Shown here piece after piece: positions 7,516-16,210 of a stretch of 64,000 bases of DNA. The position numbers were made by a program, and so were the translations under genes. The notes under the pieces are model-generated. The model did no database searches. It saw only the letters and a program-made list of their open reading frames with translations, and was not told the DNA's origin. This DNA comes from Curvibacter microcysteis (lineage in GTDB: Bacteria; Pseudomonadota; Gammaproteobacteria; Burkholderiales; Burkholderiaceae_C), in the NCBI RefSeq assembly GCF_028649435.1, contig NZ_JAQSIN010000009.1. One strand, 5' to 3'. The first letter of the stretch is position 1. Each line of letters starts with the position of its first letter.

Positions 7516-8958
7516 ATGACCAGTTTGTCCTCTCGGCTTACCTCATGGGCAGGTCTGATCAAACACTACCTCCCCACCTCACGCATGGCCATCAGCCTGC
7601 CCTTGGCGCTGGCGGCTGCCTTGCTGCTGATCGGCATCAACGAGCTCGGCTATGAGCGCTCCGCCAGCGCCGTCAAAGGGATTGCGGCAGCGCAAGACAC
7701 TCGCAACGCTCTTAACAAGCTTTTACAACAAATGTTGGATGCCGAGACGGGGCTCCGCGGCTACCTGCTCACCGGCGACGAACGGTATTTGGAACCGTAC
7801 AACACGGCTGTCAACGAAGTCAACCAAACCCTCGATGGCTTGCGCACCTTCTACCTCAGCGATGGTGGCAACCTGGTCCCGGTCACGATGCTGTCGCGCC
7901 ATGTCTCACGCAAGCTCGCAGAAATGGACCTCAGCCTCAAACTGAGAAAACAAGGCAATGAGGAGGCCTGGAGGTTTGTCATGCGGACCGATGTGGGCAA
8001 AGAACACATGGACGCCATCCGGGATCAATCGGCGACCTTGATCCGCGAAAACAGCATCCAGGTGAGCGCCAGTGAACAGCAAATCATGCATTCCCTGCAG
8101 GTCTCCAGGCTGGGCATCGCGATCACCGCGGCCATCGGGCTGATTGCTTTTTACCTCTACCTGCAGCAGTCCAACGCGCTGAAGTTGGCGGTGCTGCGCG
8201 AGCAACTGGTCCTGGAGCGTGAACGCGATCGGCTGGAAGACCTGGTGCGGGATCGCACCGCCTCGCTGGCCAAACTGGCGACTTACCTGCAGCAGGTGCG
8301 CGAGAACGAACGTGCTCACCTGGCGCGCGAGCTGCACGATGAACTGGGGGCGCTCCTGACCGCCGCCAAATTGGATGTGGCGCGCATCAAGTCCCGCCTG
8401 GGAGACAACGCGCCCGAGGCCACACAAAGACTGCAACACCTGACAGAAACACTGAACAGCGGCATTGCCCTGAAGCGCCGCATCGTGGAGGACCTGCGCC
8501 CCTCTTCCCTGTCGAATTTAGGCCTTTTGCCCGCCCTCGAAATCCTGACCCGCGAATTCGCCCAGCGGGCTGACTTGGAGATCAACACCGAGTTCGACGA
8601 GGTCGACCTGCCTGCAGCCGCCCAACTGACCCTGTACCGCATGGTGCAAGAAGCCCTGACCAACATCAGCAAGTACGCGCAGGCGCAGCAGGTGAATGTG
8701 CTGCTGCAGAACATGGGCTCCCATGTGGTGCTGCAGGTCAACGACGATGGCAACGGCTTCAACCCGCAGGAGGTGGGTGCCAGCTCCCATGGGCTGGATG
8801 GCATGCGCCACCGTGTCGAAGCGGAGGGCGGACGCCTGCATGTGGACTCGGCCCTGGGCCAGGGTACCCGTATCACGGCCACGCTGCCCAGCCTACCGCC
8901 AGTCCATCAAACAATCACAGAGGCAGCCGTTTCACCGGCCGCTGCAAGTCAGACGTGA
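7516..8958 (+). CDS. CHASE3-domain sensor histidine kinase (HisKA_3 type)
   Basis: Inner-membrane sensor kinase of 480 residues. A first membrane segment (about 25-42) and a second (about 199-216) flank a periplasmic region with the CHASE3 signature, including DAETGLRGYLLTGDERYL. The dimerization helix carries the phosphorylated histidine H274 in RELHDELGALL, the HisKA_3 form that normally partners NarL-type regulators. The ATPase domain shows the N box (N383) and DDGNGF at about 410-415. Start at 7516 has a GGAG about 10 bases upstream. The ligand is unknown. The divergent NarL-type regulator is the likely partner. Confidence 0.94.
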   Translation: MTSLSSRLTSWAGLIKHYLPTSRMAISLPLALAAALLLIGINELGYERSASAVKGIAAAQDTRNALNKLLQQMLDAETGLRGYLLTGDERYLEPYNTAVNEVNQTLDGLRTFYLSDGGNLVPVTMLSRHVSRKLAEMDLSLKLRKQGNEEAWRFVMRTDVGKEHMDAIRDQSATLIRENSIQVSASEQQIMHSLQVSRLGIAITAAIGLIAFYLYLQQSNALKLAVLREQLVLERERDRLEDLVRDRTASLAKLATYLQQVRENERAHLARELHDELGALLTAAKLDVARIKSRLGDNAPEATQRLQHLTETLNSGIALKRRIVEDLRPSSLSNLGLLPALEILTREFAQRADLEINTEFDEVDLPAAAQLTLYRMVQEALTNISKYAQAQQVNVLLQNMGSHVVLQVNDDGNGFNPQEVGASSHGLDGMRHRVEAEGGRLHVDSALGQGTRITATLPSLPPVHQTITEAAVSPAAASQT

Positions 8959-9091
8959 CCTACACCAAGGCGAGGCGCAGGCGCACAAACGCCCGCCCAT
9001 CTCGCCGACGATCCATTCATCTGACAAAGACTACCCTCGATCCCAGTCCATCGCCCTGCGTGGCGGGCCATTTTGAGATCAGGAGCTAGGC

Positions 9092-9391
9092 ATGTCTTTT
9101 CACTTCCGCGACGATGAACCCCGGGCAGCGCTGACCAAGGAACCTCCGCCCTTGCAACCGCCCAGCCCGCATCAACCGGAGTTCGTGGGCAGCCGCCCCA
9201 GCCAGCGCACCCCCCACCCTCTGGACTTCCTCGCACCGACCATGCAGGCGGCGCCTCCTGCGCCAGGCCAAGTGCCCTGGAAGCATGTGTCATGGCCCTG
9301 GGCCAGGCTCGCCAGCCCGCCCAGCCCAGCGGGCTTGCGGCCCACGCCGGCCCCAGCCAGTCCTGGGGCGGACACCAACGCCCCGCCCTGA
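9092..9391 (+). CDS. Hypothetical small proline-rich protein (uncertain)
   Basis: A 99-residue frame, MSFHFRDDEPRAAL at the start, with about a quarter proline, no membrane segment and no domain I recognise. An AGGAG ribosome site lies eight bases before the ATG, the main reason for listing it. The 510-bp gap between the kinase and the hydrolase holds nothing else convincing. Proline-rich frames arise by chance in GC-rich DNA, and open frames also exist on the opposite strand, so this may not be a gene. Confidence 0.35.
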   Translation: MSFHFRDDEPRAALTKEPPPLQPPSPHQPEFVGSRPSQRTPHPLDFLAPTMQAAPPAPGQVPWKHVSWPWARLASPPSPAGLRPTPAPASPGADTNAPP

Positions 9392-9469
9392 CGCTTGGCA
9401 TGGCCCCGCCGGGCCTCCTTGCGATCTGCGGCATGATTTGCGTTTTGACCTGGGAAAGCAACGCAGACC

Positions 9470-10201
9470 ATGAGCACCCTGATCCTCTTGCCCGGCTTGG
9501 CAGCCCGAGAGACGCTTTGGCTTGATCAACTCAACGCACTGCCGCCGGATTTGCCGTGTGCCGTCAGCGATGTGCATTTCCGGCACGCCAGCATCCCCCA
9601 CATGGCCAGGGCCTTGCTCGAGGAGCATCCCGGGCCGCTGGCCTTGTGTGGGGCCTCGATGGGCGGCATGGTGGCCATGGAAGCCGCCAGGCAAGCCCCC
9701 GAGCGAATCCGCGCCCTGGCGCTGCTGGGCACCAACGCCCAGCCCGAAAGCGCCGCCATGCACGCCGTGCGAACGCAGGCGCTGGCGCGCTTTCGCAGCG
9801 GTCAATGGCGTGAAGTGATTGAACCCAACCTGGCCCTGGCCTTCCATGCAGATGGCTTGGCGCAGCCGGCCTTGGTGGCTCGCTACTGGGCTTTTCTGGA
9901 GGCTGCAGGCCCTGAGGCGTTGGCGCGGCAAAACGAAGCCGTGATGACCCGCCCCGACGCGCGCCGCCATCTACCAACCCTGCACTGCCCCACCTGGGTG
10001 CTGTGCGGCGAGGACGATCAACTCACACCCCCAGCCTGCGCCCAGGAAATTGCCGATCTGGTGCCTGGCGCCCAACTGGACTGGCTGCCACGCTGCGGCC
10101 ACATGCTGACCTGGGAACGGCCCAAAGAGGTGAACGAGTGGCTGCTGAAATGGATCGCGCTGTGGCACCGCCCTGGCAGCCATCAGGGGTCGGTTCGGTA
10201 A
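9470..10201 (+). CDS. Alpha/beta-fold hydrolase
   Basis: A 243-residue cytosolic alpha/beta hydrolase. The nucleophile elbow is GASMGGMVA with the serine at residue 63. The acid is probably in CGEDDQLTPP and the histidine in LPRCGHMLTWERP, giving a full catalytic triad. The overall pattern resembles the small esterase and MhpC/BioH-like group, but the substrate cannot be assigned from sequence and no pathway genes adjoin it. It converges on coaD with 65 bp between the stops. The start at 9470 gives MSTLILLPGL, the expected first beta-strand. Confidence 0.88.
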   Translation: MSTLILLPGLAARETLWLDQLNALPPDLPCAVSDVHFRHASIPHMARALLEEHPGPLALCGASMGGMVAMEAARQAPERIRALALLGTNAQPESAAMHAVRTQALARFRSGQWREVIEPNLALAFHADGLAQPALVARYWAFLEAAGPEALARQNEAVMTRPDARRHLPTLHCPTWVLCGEDDQLTPPACAQEIADLVPGAQLDWLPRCGHMLTWERPKEVNEWLLKWIALWHRPGSHQGSVR

Positions 10202-10266
10202 AGGCGAAGGCACTCGATCGCCAAGGCCTCCCGCTTGGGCTCAAGTGCAGGCCCTGGCCCGGCGAG

Positions 10267-10767
10267 TCAGTCGCGGCCCAGGCTGCGCACCTTCTCGGCC
10301 AGACGTTCCTGGACCAAGGGCGAGACGAACTTATTGACCTCGCCGCCCAGCACCGCGATCTCACGAACGAAGGTGCTGGAGATGAATTGAAACTTGTCGC
10401 TGGGCGTGAGGAACACGGTTTCCACGTCAGGCATCAGGCTGCGGTTCATGCCGGCCAACTGGAACTCGTAGTCGAAGTCGGTGACCGCGCGCAGACCGCG
10501 CACCATGGCCTTGCCACCCCGCGCCACCACAAAGTCACGCAACAAGCCCGAGAAAGTGGCCACTTCGACTTGGGGGAAGCGCACCACCGCCTCACGCACC
10601 ATGTCGACGCGCTCTTGCAGGCTGAACAGGGTCTTCTTGTGGTGGCCTGCGGCCACCGCCACGATGACGTGATCAAACAACTGGGTCGCACGGCGGACCA
10701 CGTCTTCGTGGCCCAAGGTCATGGGGTCAAAAGTACCCGGATAAACAGCAATCACGTTCTGGGCCAT
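10267..10767 (-). CDS. coaD: Phosphopantetheine adenylyltransferase
   Basis: Transfers AMP to 4'-phosphopantetheine, the penultimate step of coenzyme A synthesis. The 166 residues begin MAQNVIAVYPGTFDPMTLGH, which includes the TxGH nucleotide-binding signature. VRGLRAVTDFDYEFQLAGMNR is recognisable as the substrate-binding region, with FISSTFVREIA near the C-terminus. I chose the ATG at 10767; an open frame extends 32 codons upstream without family character. It lies downstream of rsmD on the same strand with a 145-bp gap, the widespread rsmD-coaD order. Confidence 0.97.
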   Translation of the reverse strand: MAQNVIAVYPGTFDPMTLGHEDVVRRATQLFDHVIVAVAAGHHKKTLFSLQERVDMVREAVVRFPQVEVATFSGLLRDFVVARGGKAMVRGLRAVTDFDYEFQLAGMNRSLMPDVETVFLTPSDKFQFISSTFVREIAVLGGEVNKFVSPLVQERLAEKVRSLGRD

Positions 10768-10912
10768 CGGTCTGCGTCTCCTGCAGGGGTGGGTGGGTTT
10801 TGCTCGCCGACCTGATGACCAGGTCGGGGCGCCGATCACAGTGACGGCCCCCTTGGGGCGCATTATGCATGGCCCCTACCGCCCCCCGAGCCAGGTCAGC
10901 GTCGCGCTGGCA

Positions 10913-11548
10913 TCAGGCCGGTTGGCCAATCCGCCCCAGCAAATGAGCGTGGACGGCACCCGCCTTGAGGTGCCGGTGCAACACCAGGCCCAAGGGCGCC
11001 AGCAAGGCCTCATCCCATGCGCTGGGAGACTCCAGGTAGATGCGGCCATCCGGCGCCAGGGCCTCGGCGGCGGCGCGCAAGGCGGGCTCGAACAAGGCGG
11101 CGCCAAAGGGGGGATCCAAGAACACCAGATCCAGGTTATCGCCCCGGCGCTGGGCCAACTGGGCCACGCCATCCCCGCGCAACACCTGCACCCGGTCGGC
11201 CTTCAGGCGCAGGGCCACACCTTGAAGGTTGGCGACCAAGCCGGCGTCCTGCTCAATCAGGTAGACGTCACGGGCGCCGCGCGAGGCGGCCTCCAGGCCC
11301 AGAGCGCCAGTGCCCGCAAACGCGTCCAGGCAGCGCCAGCCACCCAGGTCCTGTCCCAGCCAGTTGAACAAGGTCTCACGCACCCGGTCGGGGGTCGGGC
11401 GCAGTCCTGCGCGGTCCGGCACTTGCAGCCGGGTGCGCTTCCATTGCCCACCGATGATGCGCACCTCGCCCGTGGCGCGGGCCACAGGTGCTCGCGTCGG
11501 CTTGACGGCGGGGGAGGAACGGGAAGAGGACGAGGAAGTACGGGTCAT
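10913..11548 (-). CDS. rsmD: 16S rRNA (guanine(966)-N(2))-methyltransferase
   Basis: SAM-dependent enzyme that methylates G966 of 16S rRNA. The 211-residue protein has a serine-rich leader (about 1-20), then the family segment VRIIGGQWKRTRLQVPD and PTPDRVRETLFNWL. The SAM site is LDAFAGTGALGLEAASRGA and the catalytic motif is LVFLDPPFG. Its ATG at 11548 overlaps the TGA of the upstream M16 gene (ATGA), so the two are translationally coupled. The upstream open frame is antisense noise within the peptidase gene. Downstream lies coaD. Confidence 0.95.
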   Translation of the reverse strand: MTRTSSSSSRSSPAVKPTRAPVARATGEVRIIGGQWKRTRLQVPDRAGLRPTPDRVRETLFNWLGQDLGGWRCLDAFAGTGALGLEAASRGARDVYLIEQDAGLVANLQGVALRLKADRVQVLRGDGVAQLAQRRGDNLDLVFLDPPFGAALFEPALRAAAEALAPDGRIYLESPSAWDEALLAPLGLVLHRHLKAGAVHAHLLGRIGQPA

Positions 11549-12900
11549 GGTTGGGCTCCTACGGTGACAGTCACCAAGCGATCGGGTTGCAGATGACGGG
11601 CCAGCGCGGCGCGGATGTCGCTCAATTGCACTTGCTCCACCTGTTGGGTCCAAGTGTCGAGGTAATTCAAGGGCAATTCGCTCCAGGCGATGTTGGCCAC
11701 GTTGTCGAGCAGTTTTTTATTGCTGTCGATGCGCAGCGCGAAACCGCCGACCAGGTTGTCCTTGGCCGCCTTCAGTTCCGCCTCGGTGGGGCCTTCGGCC
11801 ACGTAGCGGGCCAAGACCTCGCGCACCACCTTCACCGCTTCCGCGGTCTGGTCAGGCCGGGTTTGCAGCCCCACCGTGAAGGCACCTGCGTGCAAGCCCG
11901 GGGAGAAATAGCTGTAGACGCTGTAGCTCAGCCCACGCTTTTCGCGCACCTCGCTGGTCAGGCGCGACACAAAGCCGCCCCCGCCCAGGATGTAGTTGCC
12001 CACCAGCAGGGCAAAGTAGTCGGGGTCGGCCCGGCGGATGCCTGGCTGGCCGATCAGCACATGGGCTTGGGCCGAGCTGAATGGCAGCGCTTGCTCACTG
12101 GCGGCCTTCAAGGGGGGCACTTCAGGCACGGCAGGCGCAGTGCTGCAGGCGGCGTTGGGCAGCCGTGACAGCAGGGTGCTGGCCAGCGTGTCGGCCTGAG
12201 CGCGGCTCAAGGCCCCGACCAAGCTGACGCGGGCCGAGCACGCCTGGACGGAACGCTGAAGGTAAGCCCGCATGTCAGCCACGCTGATGGCGGCCAGGGT
12301 CTGGGCCGTGATCTGCGCGCCGTAGGGGTGCCCGCCATAAACCGCCTCGGCAAAGGCTTTCCCCGCCAACGTGCCGGGCCGGGTATCGGCTTCTTTGAGG
12401 GAGGCCACCAGGCGTTCACGATCGCGGCGCCAGATGGCCTCGGGCAGGCTGGCCTCGGCCAGCTGGCGGCTGGCCAACTGGGCCGCACGGGCCAGCAAAT
12501 CAGGCTCGGTCAGGGAGCGCAAGCCAAAGGTCAGGCGATCCGCGCTGGCACTGGCGCCAAAGCTGGCGCCCAGATCAGCCCAGGCCTCGCCCAGGGCGTT
12601 TTCGTCCAGCGCAGGCAGGTTGGCGCTGGCGCGCACGCCTCGCCCCGTCATGGCGGCGCTCACCGCGGCCAGTCCGGCCTGGGCGGCGGGATCACGGCGC
12701 GACCCGCCGTCAAAGTCGATTTGCACGTCAACCATGGGGATGCCGGGGCTTTCCACCAAGTAAACCCGGGCGCCGCTGGGCTGGGTCCAGTGTTGGATGG
12801 GCAGCGCGGCCTGGGCACCCAGGCTGCACACCAGAGCCCCCAGCGCCAAACCCGCCGGACGGGGCCAGGAACACAAGCTCAAGGCTTTGAAAATAAACAT
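11545..12900 (-). CDS. M16-family peptidase-like protein lacking the zinc motif
   Basis: A 451-residue exported M16 (pitrilysin/insulinase) homolog with an N-terminal signal peptide (cleavage probably after AQA). The inverted HxxEH zinc motif is missing: the equivalent position reads QAGLAAVSAAMTG. The C-terminal half keeps FSSAQAHVLIGQPG and the RxxRGLSYSVYSYFSPG segment typical of the substrate-binding half. It is therefore likely the non-catalytic partner of the neighbouring HxxEH protein, as in heterodimeric M16 proteases. It sits 135 bp downstream of that gene on the same strand and overlaps rsmD by 4 bp. Confidence 0.92.
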   Translation of the reverse strand: MFIFKALSLCSWPRPAGLALGALVCSLGAQAALPIQHWTQPSGARVYLVESPGIPMVDVQIDFDGGSRRDPAAQAGLAAVSAAMTGRGVRASANLPALDENALGEAWADLGASFGASASADRLTFGLRSLTEPDLLARAAQLASRQLAEASLPEAIWRRDRERLVASLKEADTRPGTLAGKAFAEAVYGGHPYGAQITAQTLAAISVADMRAYLQRSVQACSARVSLVGALSRAQADTLASTLLSRLPNAACSTAPAVPEVPPLKAASEQALPFSSAQAHVLIGQPGIRRADPDYFALLVGNYILGGGGFVSRLTSEVREKRGLSYSVYSYFSPGLHAGAFTVGLQTRPDQTAEAVKVVREVLARYVAEGPTEAELKAAKDNLVGGFALRIDSNKKLLDNVANIAWSELPLNYLDTWTQQVEQVQLSDIRAALARHLQPDRLVTVTVGAQP

Positions 12901-13035
12901 GAATTCACCTGCAGGTCAAACCTGGAGTCAGTCCTGGTGGACCGCTCCCATTCCATTTAAAAACGACAGCCGCCGGGGCGAGAGGCCTGACTCGGCATCC
13001 CGTGGTGCCCGCTGGCCCGCCCCAACAACACGGAC

Positions 13036-14484
13036 TCAAGAACCGCCATGCCGCCCCACAGGCTTGGCCGCGCGGGGGCGTTGGGGGTCCAGGGGCTGAG
13101 GCCGCAAGATGGCGACGGTCAGCTGATCATCGCCAAAATAGCGCGCAGCCACCGACTGCACCTGAGCCGCGCTGACTTGGCGCAGGCGCTGGATCAGGCG
13201 TTCACTGGCGTCCAGGGGCATGCCCTGCACCCAGTAGCGACCCAGCTCGTTGGCCTGATTGAACACCGAGTCGAGTTTGTAGACCTCACTGGCCACCCAT
13301 TGGGTTTTGACCCGCTGCAACTCAGCCTCGCTGATGCCCTGCTCGGCCACCCGCTTCACCTGGGCGCGCAAAGCAGCCTCAACGGCTTCGGGGCTCTGGC
13401 CTGGGGTCGGCACGCCATCCAGGACAAACATCTGCGGGCCACGCCCCATCAAACCGTTGTAGGCCCCTGCGCTGTCGGCCACGCGCCGCTCCCCTTGGGT
13501 CAGGGTGCGCTCCAGGCGAGCGCCCGGGTAGCCGTCCAGCACGGCGGCCAGCACGGTCAAGGCCAGGGCGTCGTCGTCGGGTGCACCGGCCTGCTCAATC
13601 GAATTGAGCTGCGGCACTTTGAAGGCCAGCGCCACATAGGCCTGCTCGGCTGGGGCTTTGTAGTCCAGACGACGCAGACCGACCTGGGTGGGCTCCAGCC
13701 GCGGTTTGCGCGCAGGCAATGCGCGGCTGGGCACGGGCTCGTAGTAGCGCCGGGCCAGGGCCAGGGCCTGCTCGGGCGTCACATCGCCAGCGATCACCAC
13801 AGCCGCGTTGACGGGGCTGTACCAGGTGCGCCAGAACTGGCGTACGTCGTCTGCGGTCATGGCGTCGAGGTCGCTCATCCAGCCCACCACGGGACGGTGG
13901 TAGGGCGAGGCCACGAAAGCGGCTGCGTTCAAGGCTTCGTAGAGGCGAGCCCGCGGGTTGTCATCAGTGCGCATGCGCCGCTCTTCTTTGATGACTTCGA
14001 TCTCACGCCGGAACTCATCATCGGCCCACTGGTTGTTGGCAAATCGATCGGCCTCCAGCTGCATCACCTCTTCCAGCCGCGCCGCGGGGATCTGTTGGTA
14101 ATAGCCGGTGTAGTCGCGGGTGGTGAAGGCATTCTCGCGCCCGCCCAGGGCCGCCACCCGGCGAGAAAACTCCCCCGGGGTCAGGTTGGGCGTGCCTTTG
14201 AACATCATGTGCTCCAGGGCATGGGCCACGCCGCTGGTGCCATCCACCTCGTCCATGGAGCCCACCCGCACCCACAGCATGTGGGCCACGGTGGGGGCAC
14301 GGTGGTCGGGCTTGACGATCAAGGTCATGCCGTTGCTGAGCGTGAATTGCTGCACCCCCGTGCTGTCTTTCTGCGGGGCTGCGACCTCAGTTGCCGCAGC
14401 GGCAGGAACCGCTGTGGGCTGGGCCTGGAGGGAGGGCGCTGACCAAAAGGACAGCATGGCCAGGAGGGGTAGGTAGCGTTTCAT
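13036..14484 (-). CDS. M16-family zinc peptidase (catalytic subunit)
   Basis: A 482-residue exported metallopeptidase. A signal peptide spans about residues 1-21 (ends SLQAQ). The inverted zinc motif HALEH is at 88-92, and the downstream glutamate ligand is probably in the LEEVMQLEADRF helix, so the site looks complete. The second half has the LRxLDYKAPAEQAYVALAF pattern of the M16C domain. The start at 14484 is fixed by the signal peptide; an open frame runs on upstream over ftsY but is antisense to it. It is divergent from ftsY with only 28 bp between the starts, and upstream of the zinc-less partner. Confidence 0.94.
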   Translation of the reverse strand: MKRYLPLLAMLSFWSAPSLQAQPTAVPAAAATEVAAPQKDSTGVQQFTLSNGMTLIVKPDHRAPTVAHMLWVRVGSMDEVDGTSGVAHALEHMMFKGTPNLTPGEFSRRVAALGGRENAFTTRDYTGYYQQIPAARLEEVMQLEADRFANNQWADDEFRREIEVIKEERRMRTDDNPRARLYEALNAAAFVASPYHRPVVGWMSDLDAMTADDVRQFWRTWYSPVNAAVVIAGDVTPEQALALARRYYEPVPSRALPARKPRLEPTQVGLRRLDYKAPAEQAYVALAFKVPQLNSIEQAGAPDDDALALTVLAAVLDGYPGARLERTLTQGERRVADSAGAYNGLMGRGPQMFVLDGVPTPGQSPEAVEAALRAQVKRVAEQGISEAELQRVKTQWVASEVYKLDSVFNQANELGRYWVQGMPLDASERLIQRLRQVSAAQVQSVAARYFGDDQLTVAILRPQPLDPQRPRAAKPVGRHGGS

Positions 14485-14500
14485 AGAATCATGGGATTCT
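14485..14500. promoter_or_regulatory. 16-bp palindrome in the ftsY/M16 divergent gap
   Basis: AGAATC and GATTCT flank ATGG in the 28-bp spacer between two divergent start codons. It fills more than half of the spacer. It may be part of the overlapping promoters or an operator; the sequence does not decide which. Confidence 0.4.
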
Positions 14501-14512
14501 AAGAACCCGCCA

Positions 14513-16042
14513 ATGTTCAGCTTTTTCAAGAAAAAACCACCTTCGCCTGCGCCCGCTCCGGCTGACGCACCTGCCACCTCGGCCCAGGCCGCCCCTGCGA
14601 CGGCCCCCGAGGCGGTCTCTGCACCGCCTGTCGTGGCCCCAACGCCCGCGCCTGCGCCGGCCTCTGGCGGTGGCCTGAGCTGGTTGCGCAATCCCTTTGG
14701 CAGCAAAAGCAGCGCGCCCGCACCGGTCACCCCGCCTGCAAGTGCCCCAACGGCCAGCCCTGTCGCCCCAGCGGTCAGCGTGCCCGCTGCGCCGGTGTCG
14801 ACGCCTGCCCCGGCCCCACAGGTCCCAGCCCCTGCCCCTGCCCCATCGGTAGCGGCTGCGACCGCACCGCTCAGCGCATCGACGGCACCGCCGCCAAGTC
14901 CTTCGATTCCCTCGGCTTCGGTGACAACACCCCCGCTAGCGGCCGCCCCGGCGACAAACCCGGTCGCGGCACCAACGGCGGCCCCCATCGCAGCGACCGT
15001 ACCCAGCAGCCCCCCGGCGGTCACCACGGCGCCGGCGCCTACTGCAGCGCCTGTTCCTGCGCCCGTGCCAGCACCGGCCCCCGTACCCGTGCCGGCCCCT
15101 GCGCCAGTGGCTCCGGCACCGGTGACTGCCCCCGCGCCCGCCGCCCGTCAAGGCTGGCTGGACCGCCTGAAAGCCGGCCTGCGCAAGACCGGCTCCAGCC
15201 TGGCGACGGTGTTCACCGGTACCCAGATCGACGACGCGCTTTACGAGGAACTGGAAGAAGCCCTGCTGATGGCCGACACCGGGGTGAAAGCCACCGAGCA
15301 CCTGCTCAAGGACCTCAAGCGCCGCGTCAAGGAAGCCAAGACCACCGAACCCGGCCAGGTCAAGGCGCTGCTGGCCGAAGCCATCGCCGACCTGCTGCGT
15401 CCGCTGGAAAAGGCCTTGGTGATCGGCGAGTTCACCCCCACCGTGATCATGGTGGCTGGCGTCAATGGCGCGGGCAAAACCACCTCCATTGGCAAGCTGA
15501 CCAAGCACCTGGCGAACGAGGGGGCCTCGGTGCTGCTGGCAGCGGCCGACACCTTCCGCGCCGCGGCCCGTGAGCAACTGGGCGTCTGGGCCGACCGCAA
15601 CACGGTGGAAATCGTCAGCCAAGAAGGCGGTGACCCCGCCGCCGTGAGCTTTGACGCGGTGACCGCTGGCAAGGCGCGTGGCAAGGATGTGGTGCTGGTC
15701 GACACCGCGGGCCGCTTGCCGACCCAGTTGCACCTGATGGAAGAGCTCAAGAAGATCAAGCGGGTGGTGACCAAGGCGGACGGCAGTGCCCCGCATGAGG
15801 TGCTGCTGGTGATCGACGGCAACACGGGTCAAAACGCGCTGGCCCAGGTCCGCTCTTTTGACGATGCGCTGGGTCTGACCGGCCTGATCGTGACCAAGTT
15901 GGACGGCACGGCCAAGGGTGGTGTGCTGGCCGCCATCGCCCAAGAACGCCCGATTCCGGTGTACTTCATTGGCGTCGGTGAAAAGCTCGAAGACCTGGAA
16001 ACCTTCAACGCCCGCGAGTTCGCCCAGGCCCTGCTGTCCTGA
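14513..16042 (+). CDS. ftsY: Signal recognition particle receptor FtsY
   Basis: SRP receptor GTPase that delivers ribosome-nascent chains to the Sec translocon at the inner membrane. The protein has 509 residues. After MFSFFKKK comes a long Ala/Pro/Val-rich linker (about 9-205), the variable acidic-domain position, here not acidic. The NG domain follows: GVNGAGKTTSIGKL (P loop), DTFRAAAREQL, DTAGRLPTQ and TKLDGTAKGG. The Pro/Ala linker is longer than usual and low in complexity. A terminator follows 20 bp after the stop. It is divergent from the M16 peptidase gene. Confidence 0.97.
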   Translation: MFSFFKKKPPSPAPAPADAPATSAQAAPATAPEAVSAPPVVAPTPAPAPASGGGLSWLRNPFGSKSSAPAPVTPPASAPTASPVAPAVSVPAAPVSTPAPAPQVPAPAPAPSVAAATAPLSASTAPPPSPSIPSASVTTPPLAAAPATNPVAAPTAAPIAATVPSSPPAVTTAPAPTAAPVPAPVPAPAPVPVPAPAPVAPAPVTAPAPAARQGWLDRLKAGLRKTGSSLATVFTGTQIDDALYEELEEALLMADTGVKATEHLLKDLKRRVKEAKTTEPGQVKALLAEAIADLLRPLEKALVIGEFTPTVIMVAGVNGAGKTTSIGKLTKHLANEGASVLLAAADTFRAAAREQLGVWADRNTVEIVSQEGGDPAAVSFDAVTAGKARGKDVVLVDTAGRLPTQLHLMEELKKIKRVVTKADGSAPHEVLLVIDGNTGQNALAQVRSFDDALGLTGLIVTKLDGTAKGGVLAAIAQERPIPVYFIGVGEKLEDLETFNAREFAQALLS

Positions 16043-16061
16043 GCCCGGCCAGCGCCACGCC

Positions 16062-16088
16062 AGCCCGCGCCTGCCGCGGGCTTTTTTT
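16062..16088 (+). terminator. Intrinsic terminator of ftsY
   Basis: Arms AGCCCGCG (16062-16069) and CGCGGGCT (16075-16082) with loop CCTGC, followed by seven Ts. A textbook Rho-independent terminator. Confidence 0.9.
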
Positions 16089-16210
16089 CGCCTTCGCTCG
16101 CGGTTGGCGGCGGCTGCGCCGTGCCCCACGAGCAGCCCAAGGCTTTTTAGCTTGCTCCGAACAGCCCCCCAAGACAAAAGACCAAGGGCAGATTCAGTAG
16201 ACTCGGCGGC

